This document shows, one piece after another, positions 26,173-34,936 of a DNA stretch of 56,436 nt. Positions within the stretch are counted from its first letter, which is position 1. Every line of letters starts with the position of its first letter. Source of the stretch: Streptomyces sp. NBRC 110035 (GTDB lineage: Bacteria; Actinomycetota; Actinomycetes; Streptomycetales; Streptomycetaceae); NCBI RefSeq assembly GCF_000829695.1, contig NZ_BBNN01000053.1:3570-60005 (forward strand), given 5' to 3'. Below the pieces are notes generated by a model that saw only the letters and a program-made list of their open reading frames with translations, made no database searches and was not told the DNA's origin. Made by a program: the position numbers and the translations under genes.

Positions 26173-27621
26173 ATGGCGTCCGGCGGCGCGGGACGTGTCT
26201 CTGTGAAGGGGCGGCGTACCGGCCTCCGGGGCCCACAGCTCGACACGTCCGAAGAACTCGTCGAAAGGGCTGGAGAACCGTTGTCCGATCTGCTGGCCAT
26301 GGACCGGCGCACCGCCAGAGCCGCCGCTGGTGAGAGCATCTCCCTGTCCGACGAGCAGGCGAAGGTGCTGCTGGGGGAACTGGGACCCCAGGAAGACGTC
26401 CTGGCCGTCTACCACAACGGCTGGGGCAGCGTCGTGCTCGCGAAGGACGGCCTCATCCTTCTGCGGAGCCTCCTGAAGCCCATAGCGATCTGCGTCCCCG
26501 CGCCCCTGCGGATCCTCCGCCGCACCTACGGCATGTCCGACTCCGTCGATGTCCTCGTCCTCGGGCATCCGTACAAGCTGTGGGGCTCGAAACTCGACCC
26601 GAAGGGTGAGCTCCTCATGGCCATGGGCGAAATCCTGCCCTCCGGCTCCCCCTTGCGCCCCGGCCGCGGAATACGGCTCTCCACCTGGATGAGCCGACAC
26701 CCTGTTCTCATGGCCGCAGCCGTGTTCGGAGTCCTCTTCGCCGTCCTGGGCCCGGGCTCCGGCGAGAAGGAGGTCGTGGCCCAGAAGCCTGAACCCGTTC
26801 TGGCCGTTCCCGACTTCGAGGGGACCTCTCTCGCCACAGCGGCTGCGTCGGCCGGCCTGCATCCGTGGCAGACGGTGTCGGCAGCCGACGCCTCCTCTGA
26901 CCAACGACCTGTGAAGACCACTACGAGCGGCTGGCAGGTCTGCTTCCAGAGTCCGTCCCGTGACGAGATGGTCCGTCCCTCGGTCAGGACACTCACTCTG
27001 TACGCGGTTCCGGAGCAGGAGGAATGCCCGGACCGGCTGCACGGCCCCCGCCGGATCGTCATGCCGGACCTCGTCGGCGAGCAGGCCGACGATGCTTCCC
27101 ACGCTCTCGGCGACCTCGGCCTCGAACGCGTGATCTACTTCCACGCCTACACCGGAAAGCGTCTGCACGACGGACTGCAGGACCTGGCCGACTGGCAGGT
27201 GTGCCGACAGCAGCCGGAACCCGACACCGAGGTCTCGACCGGGCCGCAGATCGACTTGTGGCTGATCGGCCTCAGTGGCCCCTGCACCGAACCCAGCCCG
27301 AAGCCGACACCGAAGCCCAAGCCCAAGCCCGAGCCCAAACCCGAGCCGAAGCCGCGACCCCAGCCCTCGTACGGCACCAGCTCGGGCGGCGCTACCACAG
27401 GCGGCAGCAACAGTGGCGGCTCGTCCGGCGGAGGTTCCACCAGCGGTGGTTCCTCCGGTAACTCGGGCGGTAGCACCGGCGGCACCGGGAGTCGACCCGG
27501 CGTCCAGTTCGGTCAGTACTGTTCTCCCGTCGGTGCCTTCGCGACGACCATCGACGGGCGGCCCGCGAAGTGCTTCATGGGCAAGGACGGCAACGCACGG
27601 TGGGGCTACAACTCCGGATGA
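26173..27621 (+). CDS. PASTA-domain membrane-anchored protein
   Basis: Up to 482 residues. The ATG at 26173 lacks a good ribosome site, and a GTG at 26203 is an alternative. A soluble N-terminal ~165 residues (cytoplasmic by inference) precede one membrane helix (HPVLMAAAVFGVLFAVLG). Outside follow two PASTA-like repeats (VPDFEGTSLATAAASAGL near 215; MPDLVGEQADDASHALGDLG near 297), a Pro/Lys-rich spacer of KPKPEP type near 375-395, a Gly/Ser-rich spacer, and a short C-terminal domain with GQYCSPVGAFATT. PASTA repeats usually bind peptidoglycan fragments and sit on Ser/Thr kinases; here no kinase domain is present. The N-terminal domain is unrecognised. Transcription stops at a hairpin over the stop codon. 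Confidence 0.75.
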   Translation: MASGGAGRVSVKGRRTGLRGPQLDTSEELVERAGEPLSDLLAMDRRTARAAAGESISLSDEQAKVLLGELGPQEDVLAVYHNGWGSVVLAKDGLILLRSLLKPIAICVPAPLRILRRTYGMSDSVDVLVLGHPYKLWGSKLDPKGELLMAMGEILPSGSPLRPGRGIRLSTWMSRHPVLMAAAVFGVLFAVLGPGSGEKEVVAQKPEPVLAVPDFEGTSLATAAASAGLHPWQTVSAADASSDQRPVKTTTSGWQVCFQSPSRDEMVRPSVRTLTLYAVPEQEECPDRLHGPRRIVMPDLVGEQADDASHALGDLGLERVIYFHAYTGKRLHDGLQDLADWQVCRQQPEPDTEVSTGPQIDLWLIGLSGPCTEPSPKPTPKPKPKPEPKPEPKPRPQPSYGTSSGGATTGGSNSGGSSGGGSTSGGSSGNSGGSTGGTGSRPGVQFGQYCSPVGAFATTIDGRPAKCFMGKDGNARWGYNSG

Positions 27622-27641
27622 CCGCGGAACCGGTCATCCGG
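27614..27641 (+). terminator. Hairpin overlapping the stop codon of the PASTA gene
   Basis: CCGGATGACCG (27614-27624) and CGGTCATCCGG (27631-27641) form a perfect 11-bp stem with a 6-base loop. The TGA stop lies within the left arm. Confidence 0.7.
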
Positions 27642-28048
27642 TGACCGGTCTGCGCGTCACGCTCACCGACCGGGCAACCCACGTGAAGGACTCGTCGGAC
27701 ACGGCGTTCCGCACCGCGGGCCGGTTCGGTCTGCGGGACGCCGTGCGGGCCTGCGCGATGGTGCTGCTGGAACCGGTGGCCGAGGCCACCGTCACCGTGC
27801 CCGAGGATGCGGTGGGCGGAGTGCTCGGAGACCTGGCCGCCCGCCGCGGAAGGGTGACCGGCTCGGACACCCGGACGGGCGGCAGGGCGGTCACCGCGAC
27901 GGTCACCGCCACCGTGCCGCTGGCCGAACTGTTCGGCCGCGCCACCCGGTTGCGCAGCCGCACCCAGGGCCGGGGCACCTTCACCACCCGCCCCACCGGC
28001 TACGCCCCGGCGACGGCGGCGGGGCCGTCGCCCGCTTCCGCGCGGTAG
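27641..28048 (+). pseudogene. C-terminal fragment of elongation factor G
   Basis: About 135 residues matching only the end of EF-G (about 700 residues when complete): THVKDSSDTAFRTAGRFGLR, MVLLEPVAEATVTVPED, GDLAARRGRVTG, and a terminal LRSRTQGRGTFTTRP block. These correspond to part of domain IV and domain V. There is no GTPase domain, and the segment begins at a hairpin right after the PASTA gene. A GTG is available as start, but a fragment this short could not support translocation. It is probably a relic of a duplicated fusA-like gene. A short stand-alone domain V protein is possible but unlikely. Confidence 0.8.
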
Positions 28049-28127
28049 CCGGCCCGTGCGAACGGCAGGTCCTCCCGGTCACGTACCCCGGGAGGGCCCG
28101 CCACCGGCGACACACCGGCGCCCGGAG

Positions 28128-28154
28128 CCCGGAGCCCGGGATCAGGGCTCCGGG
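28128..28154 (-). terminator. Hairpin at the 3' end of the GH55-like gene
   Basis: CCCGGAGCCC (28128-28137) pairs with GGGCTCCGGG (28145-28154) around a 7-base loop, directly after the stop codon of the leftward glucanase gene. Confidence 0.65.
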
Positions 28155-28155
28155 A

Positions 28156-30000
28156 TCAGGGGTAGGAGACCACCTTCGACGGCACGGTGTTCGTGCCCGA
28201 CGTCGGCGCGCCGGTGTCGTTGATGACGCACTCGTACTGTCCGTTGCCGCTGAGCGACACGACCAGCAGGTGGTGGAAGCGGACACCCGGGCGGTTCGGG
28301 GCGGCGAAGCCGTGGTGCTGCACGATCGTCGGGTTGACGTTGTAGTAGCAGTAACTGCCCATGCCCCAGCCCTCGTGGGTGGTGACACGGTCGCCGACCC
28401 TGTACGCGGCGTAGCCCTTGACCGAGCCGTTCTGGATGGCGGCCTGGTTCGGGGCGTCGTACGCCTTCTCGTTCTGGAAGAAGACCGTGCGCCCGCGTTC
28501 GCCGTTCCACTGCACGTCGTACTTGTTGAAGTGTTCCACGAACAGGCCGGTCGCCAGGACGTCGTGACCGTTGACGACTACACCGTAGTCGCAGCGGTTG
28601 GTCTCCCAGCCGACGCCCTCGCCGTGGTCGGCGCGCCAGACCCAGGTGTGGTCGACGATGGTGTGCCGGGCGTTGACCACCATGCTGGTGGTCGCCCTGC
28701 CGGGGCCCGCGCCGCCGATCCGGATGAACACGTCCTGGACGGTGATCGGGTCGGCGGCGTGGTTGCGGGAGGCGCCGCTGGGGCCGATCTCCACCAGGGT
28801 GCGGGAGTTGACCGGTCCGGCGTCGACGAGGAAGCCGGCCAGCCGTATGCCGTCGACGTCGGCGACCCGGAGGGCGGTGGCGCCGTTGTCGGGGATCAGG
28901 GTGGCGTAGCCGAGACCGAGGACGACCGTGCCCGGGCGGTCGACCCGGACCGGCTGGTCGACGTGGTAGATGCCCGGCGTCAGCAGCAGGTTGAGGCCCT
29001 GGTCGAGTGCCTGGTTGAGGGTGGCGGCGGAGTCGCCGGGCTTCGCCACGTAGAAGCGGTCCAGGGGCAGGGAGGTGCCGCGCGGAGTGCCGTTGCCCCA
29101 GGTGACACCGCGTGCGTCGCGGCGCAGCGCGGGCAGGAACACGCGGTAGTCGGCGCCGTCCAGGTACAGGAACGGCTTCTCGCGGGAGAGCGGCGTCCGG
29201 TCGAGCGTGGTGTACGGCGGCTCCGGGAAGCTCTGTGCGGGGGCGCCCTCGACACCCGAGAACACCATGTTCCACACGGCGTTGGTCCACCCGCCGACCG
29301 AGCTGTCCCGGGTGTACCACTGCTGCTGCGAGTACGGACCGACCTCGCCGTCGATCCGGCTGTCGGCGATGTAGCCGCCGCTGGCCCAGCCGTAGCCGGC
29401 CGGCGCCAGGTTGAGGCCGCCGCGGATGTGCATTCGGCGGAACGGGGCTGCCTGGGCGACCGCCCAGCGGTTGGTGCCGTTGACCGGGACGAGGGCCAGG
29501 TTCTCCGCCGAACGCCAGAAGTTCTGCGTGGCGTTGCCGTCGAACCAGCCGGCGTCGACCGTCACGTCGCCGTGGAGGGTGGTGTCGTCGGGGGAGAGGC
29601 CGAGGCCCGAGACCGAGGTGTAGAAGCCCAGTTGGGCGTTGAGCCCGTGGTAGGTGCCTGGCTTGAAGAAGAACTGGTAGCGCCCCGGGCCGAACTGGTC
29701 CGACTCCTGCCGGGCGAACACCTCGTCCAGCTTCGCCTGGATGCCCGGCGTCGACGGGTCGAAGACGATCACGTTCGGGCCGAGATCGCCGCCGGCCCGC
29801 AGTCGGTGCCGCCTCCCGCGCTTCGTCGCGGCGACAGGGGCGGTCGGCGCGGAGGGGGCGGCCGGTGCGGCGGAGGCCGTGGTGGTGGTCAGTGCGGCCA
29901 GTACGGGTGCGGCGGCTGCGGCTCCGAGGACGGCCCGGCGGCGGAGGTCGGTCCGGGGGTCGTCGGCGGAGGGCTGGGCGGAGGGGGAGTCGGAGGTCAT
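28156..30000 (-). CDS. Secreted GH55-like exo-beta-1,3-glucanase
   Basis: 614 residues with AGGAG upstream of the ATG. The N-terminus carries a Tat signal: RRRAVLGAAAAAPVLAALT at about 20-38, followed by an Ala-rich cleavage region. The mature protein begins NVIVFDPSTPGIQAKLDEVF and is rich in the GxNxxxV turns of right-handed beta-helix proteins (for example VVLGLGYATLIPDN and HTIVDHTWVWRADHGEGVGW). This matches the GH55 beta-1,3-glucanases of Streptomyces, often annotated as adenylyl cyclase in error. It would release glucose from laminarin or fungal wall glucan outside the cell. Divergent transcription from the sugar importer and GH1 glucosidase, with a CebR-like box between, supports this use. 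Catalytic residues were not assigned. Confidence 0.85.
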   Translation of the reverse strand: MTSDSPSAQPSADDPRTDLRRRAVLGAAAAAPVLAALTTTTASAAPAAPSAPTAPVAATKRGRRHRLRAGGDLGPNVIVFDPSTPGIQAKLDEVFARQESDQFGPGRYQFFFKPGTYHGLNAQLGFYTSVSGLGLSPDDTTLHGDVTVDAGWFDGNATQNFWRSAENLALVPVNGTNRWAVAQAAPFRRMHIRGGLNLAPAGYGWASGGYIADSRIDGEVGPYSQQQWYTRDSSVGGWTNAVWNMVFSGVEGAPAQSFPEPPYTTLDRTPLSREKPFLYLDGADYRVFLPALRRDARGVTWGNGTPRGTSLPLDRFYVAKPGDSAATLNQALDQGLNLLLTPGIYHVDQPVRVDRPGTVVLGLGYATLIPDNGATALRVADVDGIRLAGFLVDAGPVNSRTLVEIGPSGASRNHAADPITVQDVFIRIGGAGPGRATTSMVVNARHTIVDHTWVWRADHGEGVGWETNRCDYGVVVNGHDVLATGLFVEHFNKYDVQWNGERGRTVFFQNEKAYDAPNQAAIQNGSVKGYAAYRVGDRVTTHEGWGMGSYCYYNVNPTIVQHHGFAAPNRPGVRFHHLLVVSLSGNGQYECVINDTGAPTSGTNTVPSKVVSYP

Positions 30001-30041
30001 GGGGGCTCTCCTGGTTCAGGAAGTGAACGGTGTGGGGGAGG

Positions 30042-30055
30042 TGGGAGCGCTCTCT
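30042..30055. promoter_or_regulatory. CebR/BglR-like LacI-family operator
   Basis: TGGGAGCGCTCTCT matches 12 of 14 positions of the known CebR operator TGGGAGCGCTCCCA. It lies 42 bp upstream of the GH55 gene and between it and the importer operon. LacI-family regulators of this type repress beta-glucan genes until cello- or laminari-oligosaccharide binds. The regulator gene is not in the window. Confidence 0.7.
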
Positions 30056-30129
30056 CGCCGCTGATGGTTCATCCGTGGAACAGACGAGTCAAGGGGTGCG
30101 GCAAGAGTGGGGCGACTCTGTCCAAACCC

Positions 30130-30158
30130 TTGACGGCGTTCCTTCCGAGGGTTTAACT
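30130..30158 (+). promoter_or_regulatory. Possible promoter of the beta-glucoside importer operon
   Basis: TTGACG (30130-30135) and TTAACT (30153-30158) are 17 bases apart, about 150 bp before the binding-protein ATG. The -35 is good and the -10 is weak. Confidence 0.4.
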
Positions 30159-30308
30159 CACGTCCTAAATTAAGCCATGAGTGGCCTCCCCTCCGTCCTC
30201 CCCGCATGCCCCCGCACCCTCCCTTCGCATCCCCGCACACACCCGCGCCCCTCGCACCTCCCCTGACCCCCTCGCCCCCTGCCCTCGCGGAAAGGCACAT
30301 CAGGAGCC

Positions 30309-31625
30309 ATGCGCAGCATCCGAGCCGCGGCCACCGGCGCCGTCATCCTGTCTCTCGTACTCACCGCCACGGCCTGCGGCGGCGGATCCACCACGGGCGG
30401 CGGATCCGACGACTCGCCCGGGGAACTCACCTACTGGGCCTCCAACCAGGGGGCCAGCGTCGAGATCGACAAGAAGGTGCTCCAGCCCGAACTGGACAAG
30501 TTCGAGAAGCGGACCGGCATCAAGGTCACCCTGGAGGTCGTGCCCTGGTCCGACCTGCTGAACCGGATCCTCACCGCCACCACCTCCGGTCAGGGACCGG
30601 ACGTGCTCAACATCGGCAACACCTGGTCCGCCTCGCTCCAGGCGACCGGCGCGCTGCTGCCGTGGGACGCGAAGAACTTCGAGAAGATCGGCGGCAGGCA
30701 CCGCTTCGTCGACTCCGCGCTGGGCTCCACCGGCGCCGAGGGCCAGGACCCGGCCGCGGTCCCGCTGTACTCGATGGCGTACGCCCTCTACTACAACAAG
30801 CAGATGCTCGCCGACGCCGGTGTCGACGAGCCTCCCGCCACCTGGGACGAACTGGTCGCCGCCGGCAAGAAGGTCTCCGGGGACGGCAAGTGGGGGATCG
30901 CCATGGAGGGTTCGAACCCCTCCGAGAACGTCCACCACGCCTTCGTCCTCGCCAAGCAGCACGGCGCCGGCTTCTTCACCGCCGACGGCACGCCCGACTT
31001 CACCAACGACGGCGTGGTCACCGCGGTCAAGCAGTACGTCGACCTCATGGCCAAGGACAGGATCATCGCCCCGGGCAACGCCGAGTACGCCCAGAACCAG
31101 TCCGTCAGCGACTTCGCCAAGGGCAGGACGGCGATGCTGCTGTGGCAGTCCGCGTCCGCCAACCTCACGTCCCAGGGCATGAGCGAGGACGACTACGGCA
31201 TCGCCCCCGTGCCCGTGCAGTCCGGCACCCCGGGCGCCGGCACACAGGTCAACTCGATGGTCGCCGGCATCAACCTCGCCGTCTTCAGGAACAGCGACAA
31301 CATCGACGGCGCCACCGAGTTCGTGAAGTTCATGACCAGCGACGCCGAGCAGAGGATCCTCAACACGGCCTACAGCTCCATCCCGCCGGTCAAGACCGCC
31401 CAGGACGACGACGCCTTCGACTCCCCGGCCGACGCCGTCCTGAAGGACACCCTCGCCGAGAGCGCCGTACCCCTCCCGCAGGTCCCCGACGAGTCCCAGT
31501 TCGAGACCGCCGTCGGAACGGCGGTCAAGGACCTGTTCGCCGACGCCGCCGGCGGCCGCGAGGTGACCACCGGCTCGGTCGAGGCCGCCCTCACCAAGGC
31601 CCAGCAGCAGATGCCCGAGAAGTGA
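30309..31625 (+). CDS. ABC sugar importer, substrate-binding lipoprotein
   Basis: 438 residues, ATG with AGGAGCC upstream. A signal peptide (RAAATGAVILSLVLTATAC) ends in a lipobox cysteine at about residue 23, followed by a Gly/Ser linker, so the protein would be anchored on the outer face of the membrane. The fold is the type 1 extracellular solute-binding family: ELTYWASNQGASVEIDKKV, the PDVLNIGNTWSASLQATGAL block, and ALYYNKQMLADAGVDEPPAT. Such proteins bind oligosaccharides. Two permease genes and a GH1 glucosidase follow in a tight operon; together with the divergent GH55 gene this suggests beta-1,3- or beta-1,4-gluco-oligosaccharides. No ATPase gene is present, as is common when a shared MsiK-type ATPase serves several importers. 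Confidence 0.9.
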   Translation: MRSIRAAATGAVILSLVLTATACGGGSTTGGGSDDSPGELTYWASNQGASVEIDKKVLQPELDKFEKRTGIKVTLEVVPWSDLLNRILTATTSGQGPDVLNIGNTWSASLQATGALLPWDAKNFEKIGGRHRFVDSALGSTGAEGQDPAAVPLYSMAYALYYNKQMLADAGVDEPPATWDELVAAGKKVSGDGKWGIAMEGSNPSENVHHAFVLAKQHGAGFFTADGTPDFTNDGVVTAVKQYVDLMAKDRIIAPGNAEYAQNQSVSDFAKGRTAMLLWQSASANLTSQGMSEDDYGIAPVPVQSGTPGAGTQVNSMVAGINLAVFRNSDNIDGATEFVKFMTSDAEQRILNTAYSSIPPVKTAQDDDAFDSPADAVLKDTLAESAVPLPQVPDESQFETAVGTAVKDLFADAAGGREVTTGSVEAALTKAQQQMPEK

Positions 31626-31639
31626 GTCCCGACACCGCC

Positions 31640-32632
31640 ATGACCGCCACCGTCCCCGCAGCACAGGCCGCCGCGCGGAAGGGTTCCCCCGGTGCGGCGC
31701 GCGGCCCCCGCCGCCGTCCCGGGCGGGTCCGCCGCATCGGACTGCCGTACCTGCTCCTCCTGCCCGCGCTGCTCCTCGAACTCCTGGTCCACCTGGTGCC
31801 GATGGTGATCGGCATCGTGATGAGCTTCAAGGAACTCACCCAGTTCTCCCTCCGCGACTGGGGCGCCGCCCCGTGGGCCGCCCTCGACAACTACAAGGTG
31901 TCGGTGGACTTCGACGCCCCCGTCGGCGCGGCCCTGCTCCACTCCTTCTTCGTCACCGTCGCCTTCACCGTGCTGTCGGTCGGCCTGTGCTGGCTCCTCG
32001 GCACCGCCGCCGCGATCTATCTGCAGGACACCTTCCGCGGACGCGGCCTGCTCCGCGCCCTGTTCCTGGTGCCGTACGCGCTGCCGGTCTACGCCGCCGT
32101 CATCACCTGGGTGTTCATGTTCCAGCACGACAACGGGCTGGTGAACCACGTCCTGCACGACCAGCTCGGCCTCACCGACAAGCCGTCCTTCTGGCTCATC
32201 GGCGACAACAGCTTCTTCGCGCTGCTGACCGTCTCCGTGTGGAAGGGCTGGCCGTTCGCCTTCCTCATCGTCATGGCCGGCCTGCAGAACATCCCCCGCG
32301 AGCTGTACGAGGCCGCCGCCCTCGACGGCGCCGGGATGATCCAGCAGGTCCGCCGCATCACCCTGCCGTCGCTGCGCCCGGTCAACCAGGTCCTGGTCCT
32401 GGTCCTGTTCCTGTGGACGTTCAACGACTTCAACACGCCGTTCGTCCTGTTCGGCAAGGCCGCCCCCGAGGCCGCGGACCTCGTCTCGGTCCACATCTAC
32501 CAGGCGTCCTTCGTCACCTGGAACTTCGGCACCGGCTCCGCGATGTCCGTCCTGCTCCTGATCTTCCTGCTCGTCGTGACGGGCGTGTACCTCGTCCTCA
32601 CCTCGCGCCGACGGAGGCCGTCACATGGCTAG
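31640..32632 (+). CDS. ABC sugar importer permease (MalF type)
   Basis: 330 residues from ATG 31640. A GTG at 31622 that overlaps the preceding stop (GTGA) is an alternative start; neither has a strong ribosome site. Six membrane segments are predicted by eye, starting at LPYLLLLPALLLELLVHLVP. The cytoplasmic EAA loop that contacts the ATPase is ELYEAAALDGAGMIQQVRRI near residue 230. It pairs with the permease downstream, whose ATG lies 8 bases inside this gene. Role: membrane channel for oligosaccharides delivered by the lipoprotein. Confidence 0.9.
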   Translation: MTATVPAAQAAARKGSPGAARGPRRRPGRVRRIGLPYLLLLPALLLELLVHLVPMVIGIVMSFKELTQFSLRDWGAAPWAALDNYKVSVDFDAPVGAALLHSFFVTVAFTVLSVGLCWLLGTAAAIYLQDTFRGRGLLRALFLVPYALPVYAAVITWVFMFQHDNGLVNHVLHDQLGLTDKPSFWLIGDNSFFALLTVSVWKGWPFAFLIVMAGLQNIPRELYEAAALDGAGMIQQVRRITLPSLRPVNQVLVLVLFLWTFNDFNTPFVLFGKAAPEAADLVSVHIYQASFVTWNFGTGSAMSVLLLIFLLVVTGVYLVLTSRRRRPSHG

Positions 32633-33551
32633 TCCACCGACGAAGACCCGGACCCGGGTGTCTCCGGCGGCCTCCGCGGCCTCCAGGCCCCCGGCCTCCC
32701 CGGTGTCGCCCATGGCCCCGCCCCGCTCGTTCCTCTGGTCGAGGCGGATCTTCCTCACCCTGCTCACCGGCTTCGTGACGGTCCCGGTGTACGTCATGGT
32801 CTCCAGCTCGCTGAAGCCGCTCGCGGACGTCACCGGTGAGTTCCGCTGGCTGCCGAGCGAGCTGACCGTGCGCCCCTACATCGACATCTGGTCCACGGTC
32901 CCGCTCGCCCGGTACTTCGTGAACTCGCTGATCGTGGCGGGCGCGGCGACCGTCTGCTCGGTGCTGATCGCGGTCTTCTCCGCCTACGCGGTGAGCCGCT
33001 ACGACTTCCGCGGCAAGCGGGTCTTCACCGTGACCGTGCTGTCGACGCAGATGTTCCCCGGCATCCTCTTCCTCCTCCCGCTGTTCCTCATCTACGTCAA
33101 CATCGGCAACGCCACGGGCATCGCCCTGTTCGGCTCGCGCGGCGGCCTGATCCTGACGTACCTGACGTTCTCCCTCCCGTTCTCCGTCTGGATGCTCATC
33201 GGGTACTTCGACTCGGTGCCCCGCGACCTCGACGAGGCCGCGCTGGTCGACGGCTGCGGCCCGCTCGGCGCGCTCTTCCGGGTCGTCGTGCCGGCCGCGG
33301 TCCCCGGCATCGTCGCGGTCGCCGTCTACGCCTTCATGACGGCCTGGGGCGAAGTGCTCTTCGCGTCGGTGATGACCAACGACACCACCCGCACCCTCGC
33401 CGTCGGACTCCAGGGCTACTCCACCCTCAACGACGTGTACTGGAACCAGATCATGGCAGCCTCGCTCGTGGTGAGCGTCCCCGTGGTCGCCGGCTTCCTG
33501 CTGCTGCAGCGCTACCTCGTCGCCGGCCTGACGGCAGGAGCCGTCAAGTGA
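32625..33551 (+). CDS. ABC sugar importer permease (MalG type)
   Basis: 308 residues; the ATG overlaps the upstream permease by 8 bases, which points to coupled translation. A Pro/Ala-rich N-terminal tail precedes the first membrane helix (IFLTLLTGFVTVPVYVMV), and about six helices follow. The EAA motif is DLDEAALVDGCGPLGALFRV near residue 208. It forms the second half of the transport channel. The stop overlaps the GH1 gene start (GTGA), so import and hydrolysis are encoded as one unit. Confidence 0.9.
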   Translation: MASPPTKTRTRVSPAASAASRPPASPVSPMAPPRSFLWSRRIFLTLLTGFVTVPVYVMVSSSLKPLADVTGEFRWLPSELTVRPYIDIWSTVPLARYFVNSLIVAGAATVCSVLIAVFSAYAVSRYDFRGKRVFTVTVLSTQMFPGILFLLPLFLIYVNIGNATGIALFGSRGGLILTYLTFSLPFSVWMLIGYFDSVPRDLDEAALVDGCGPLGALFRVVVPAAVPGIVAVAVYAFMTAWGEVLFASVMTNDTTRTLAVGLQGYSTLNDVYWNQIMAASLVVSVPVVAGFLLLQRYLVAGLTAGAVK

Positions 33552-34936
33552 CCGGCTCCACCCCCCACGAAGGGACTTCCGTGACCATCGACTACGCCGC
33601 CCTCCCCGACGACTTCCTGTGGGGCACGGCCACCTCGGCGTACCAGATCGAGGGAGCCGTGGCGGAGGACGGCCGCTCACCGTCGATCTGGGACACCTTC
33701 TCGCACACCCCGGGCCGTACCGACAACGGCGACCACGGCGACCTCGCCTGCGACCACTACCACCGCTGGCGCGAGGACATCGGCCTGATGCGCCGCCTCG
33801 GCACCAACGCCTACCGCCTGTCCCTCGCCTGGCCCCGGATCGTCCCCGGCGGCGACGGCCCGGTCAACGCCAAGGGCCTCGACTTCTACGACCGGTTGAC
33901 CGACGGCCTGCTCGAGGCGGGCATCACCCCGTCGGTCACCCTCTACCACTGGGACCTGCCCCAAATCCTCCAGGACCGCGGCGGCTGGCCGGAGCGCGAC
34001 ACCGCCGAGCACTTCGCCGCGTACGCCTCGGCGGCCGCCGAACGCCTCGGCGACCGGGTGCACCACTGGGCGACCCTCAACGAGCCGTTGTGCTCGGCCT
34101 GGATCGGCCACCTGGAAGGCACGATGGCGCCCGGCCTGACCGACCTCACGGCAGCCGTCCGCGCCTCCTACCACCTGCTCCTCGGCCACGGCCTCGCGGC
34201 CCGGGCCATCCGCGCCGCCCCCGACGCCCAGGTGGGCATCGTCAACAACCTCTCCACGATCCACGCGGCCACCGGCAGTCCCGAGGACCTGGCCGCCGCC
34301 ACCCGCATGGACGGCCACACCAACCGCTGGTGGCTCGACCCCGTCCACGGCCGCGGCTTCCCGGACGACATGCGCGAGGTCTACGGCGTCGAACTCCCCG
34401 AGCGATCAGGCGACCTGGAGACCATCGCCGCCCCGCTCGACTGGCTCGGCCTCAACTACTACTTCCCCCAGGTGGTGGCCGCCGACCCGAACGGCCCCGC
34501 CCCGCACGCCGCGTTCGTACGCCGCGCCGGCGTCCCGCGCACCGGCATGGACTGGGAGATCGACGCCGGCGGCATCGAGACACTGCTCCTGCGCCTGACG
34601 AACGAGTACGGCGCCCGCAAGCTCTACGTCACCGAGAACGGCTCCGCCTTCCCGGACGTGGTCCGCCCCGACGGCACGATCGACGACCCCGAACGCCAGG
34701 ACTACCTGGAGCGGCACCTCGCCGCCTGCGCCTCCGCCGCCCGCAGGGGCGCCCCGCTCGCCGGCTACTTCGCCTGGTCCCTGCTGGACAACTTCGAGTG
34801 GGCCTACGGCTACGGCAAGCGCTTCGGCCTCGTCCACGTCGACTACGCCACCCGGACCCGCACCATCAAGGGTTGCGGCCACCGGTACGCGGACATCATC
34901 CGAGGGCACGGGGGAGAGGCCCGGCGGGCCGCGTAA
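33548..34936 (+). CDS. GH1 beta-glucosidase
   Basis: 462 residues from GTG 33548, which overlaps the permease stop. A GTG at 33581 with AAGGGAC upstream and the product starting TIDYAALPDDFLWGTATSAY may be the real start. The GH1 family N-terminus (FLWGTATSAYQIEGA), acid/base Glu in TLNEPLCSAW near 180, and nucleophile Glu in LYVTENGSAF near 365 are all present, as is the C-terminal WSLLDNFEWAYGYGKRFGLV block. No signal peptide, so it acts on imported oligosaccharides in the cytoplasm, releasing glucose. It closes the beta-glucan operon. Confidence 0.95.
   Translation: MTGSTPHEGTSVTIDYAALPDDFLWGTATSAYQIEGAVAEDGRSPSIWDTFSHTPGRTDNGDHGDLACDHYHRWREDIGLMRRLGTNAYRLSLAWPRIVPGGDGPVNAKGLDFYDRLTDGLLEAGITPSVTLYHWDLPQILQDRGGWPERDTAEHFAAYASAAAERLGDRVHHWATLNEPLCSAWIGHLEGTMAPGLTDLTAAVRASYHLLLGHGLAARAIRAAPDAQVGIVNNLSTIHAATGSPEDLAAATRMDGHTNRWWLDPVHGRGFPDDMREVYGVELPERSGDLETIAAPLDWLGLNYYFPQVVAADPNGPAPHAAFVRRAGVPRTGMDWEIDAGGIETLLLRLTNEYGARKLYVTENGSAFPDVVRPDGTIDDPERQDYLERHLAACASAARRGAPLAGYFAWSLLDNFEWAYGYGKRFGLVHVDYATRTRTIKGCGHRYADIIRGHGGEARRAA

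Noticed and set aside
27275..27640. A Pro/Ser-rich frame leading into the EF-G fragment
   Set aside because: It is the +1 shadow of the PASTA gene spacer; EF-G-like sequence only begins after the hairpin.
30895..30925. GGGTTCGAACCCC, which looks like a tRNA T-arm or an attachment site
   Set aside because: It lies inside the sugar-binding lipoprotein gene in frame (EGSNPSEN) and no other tRNA arm or CCA-proximal stem is around it.
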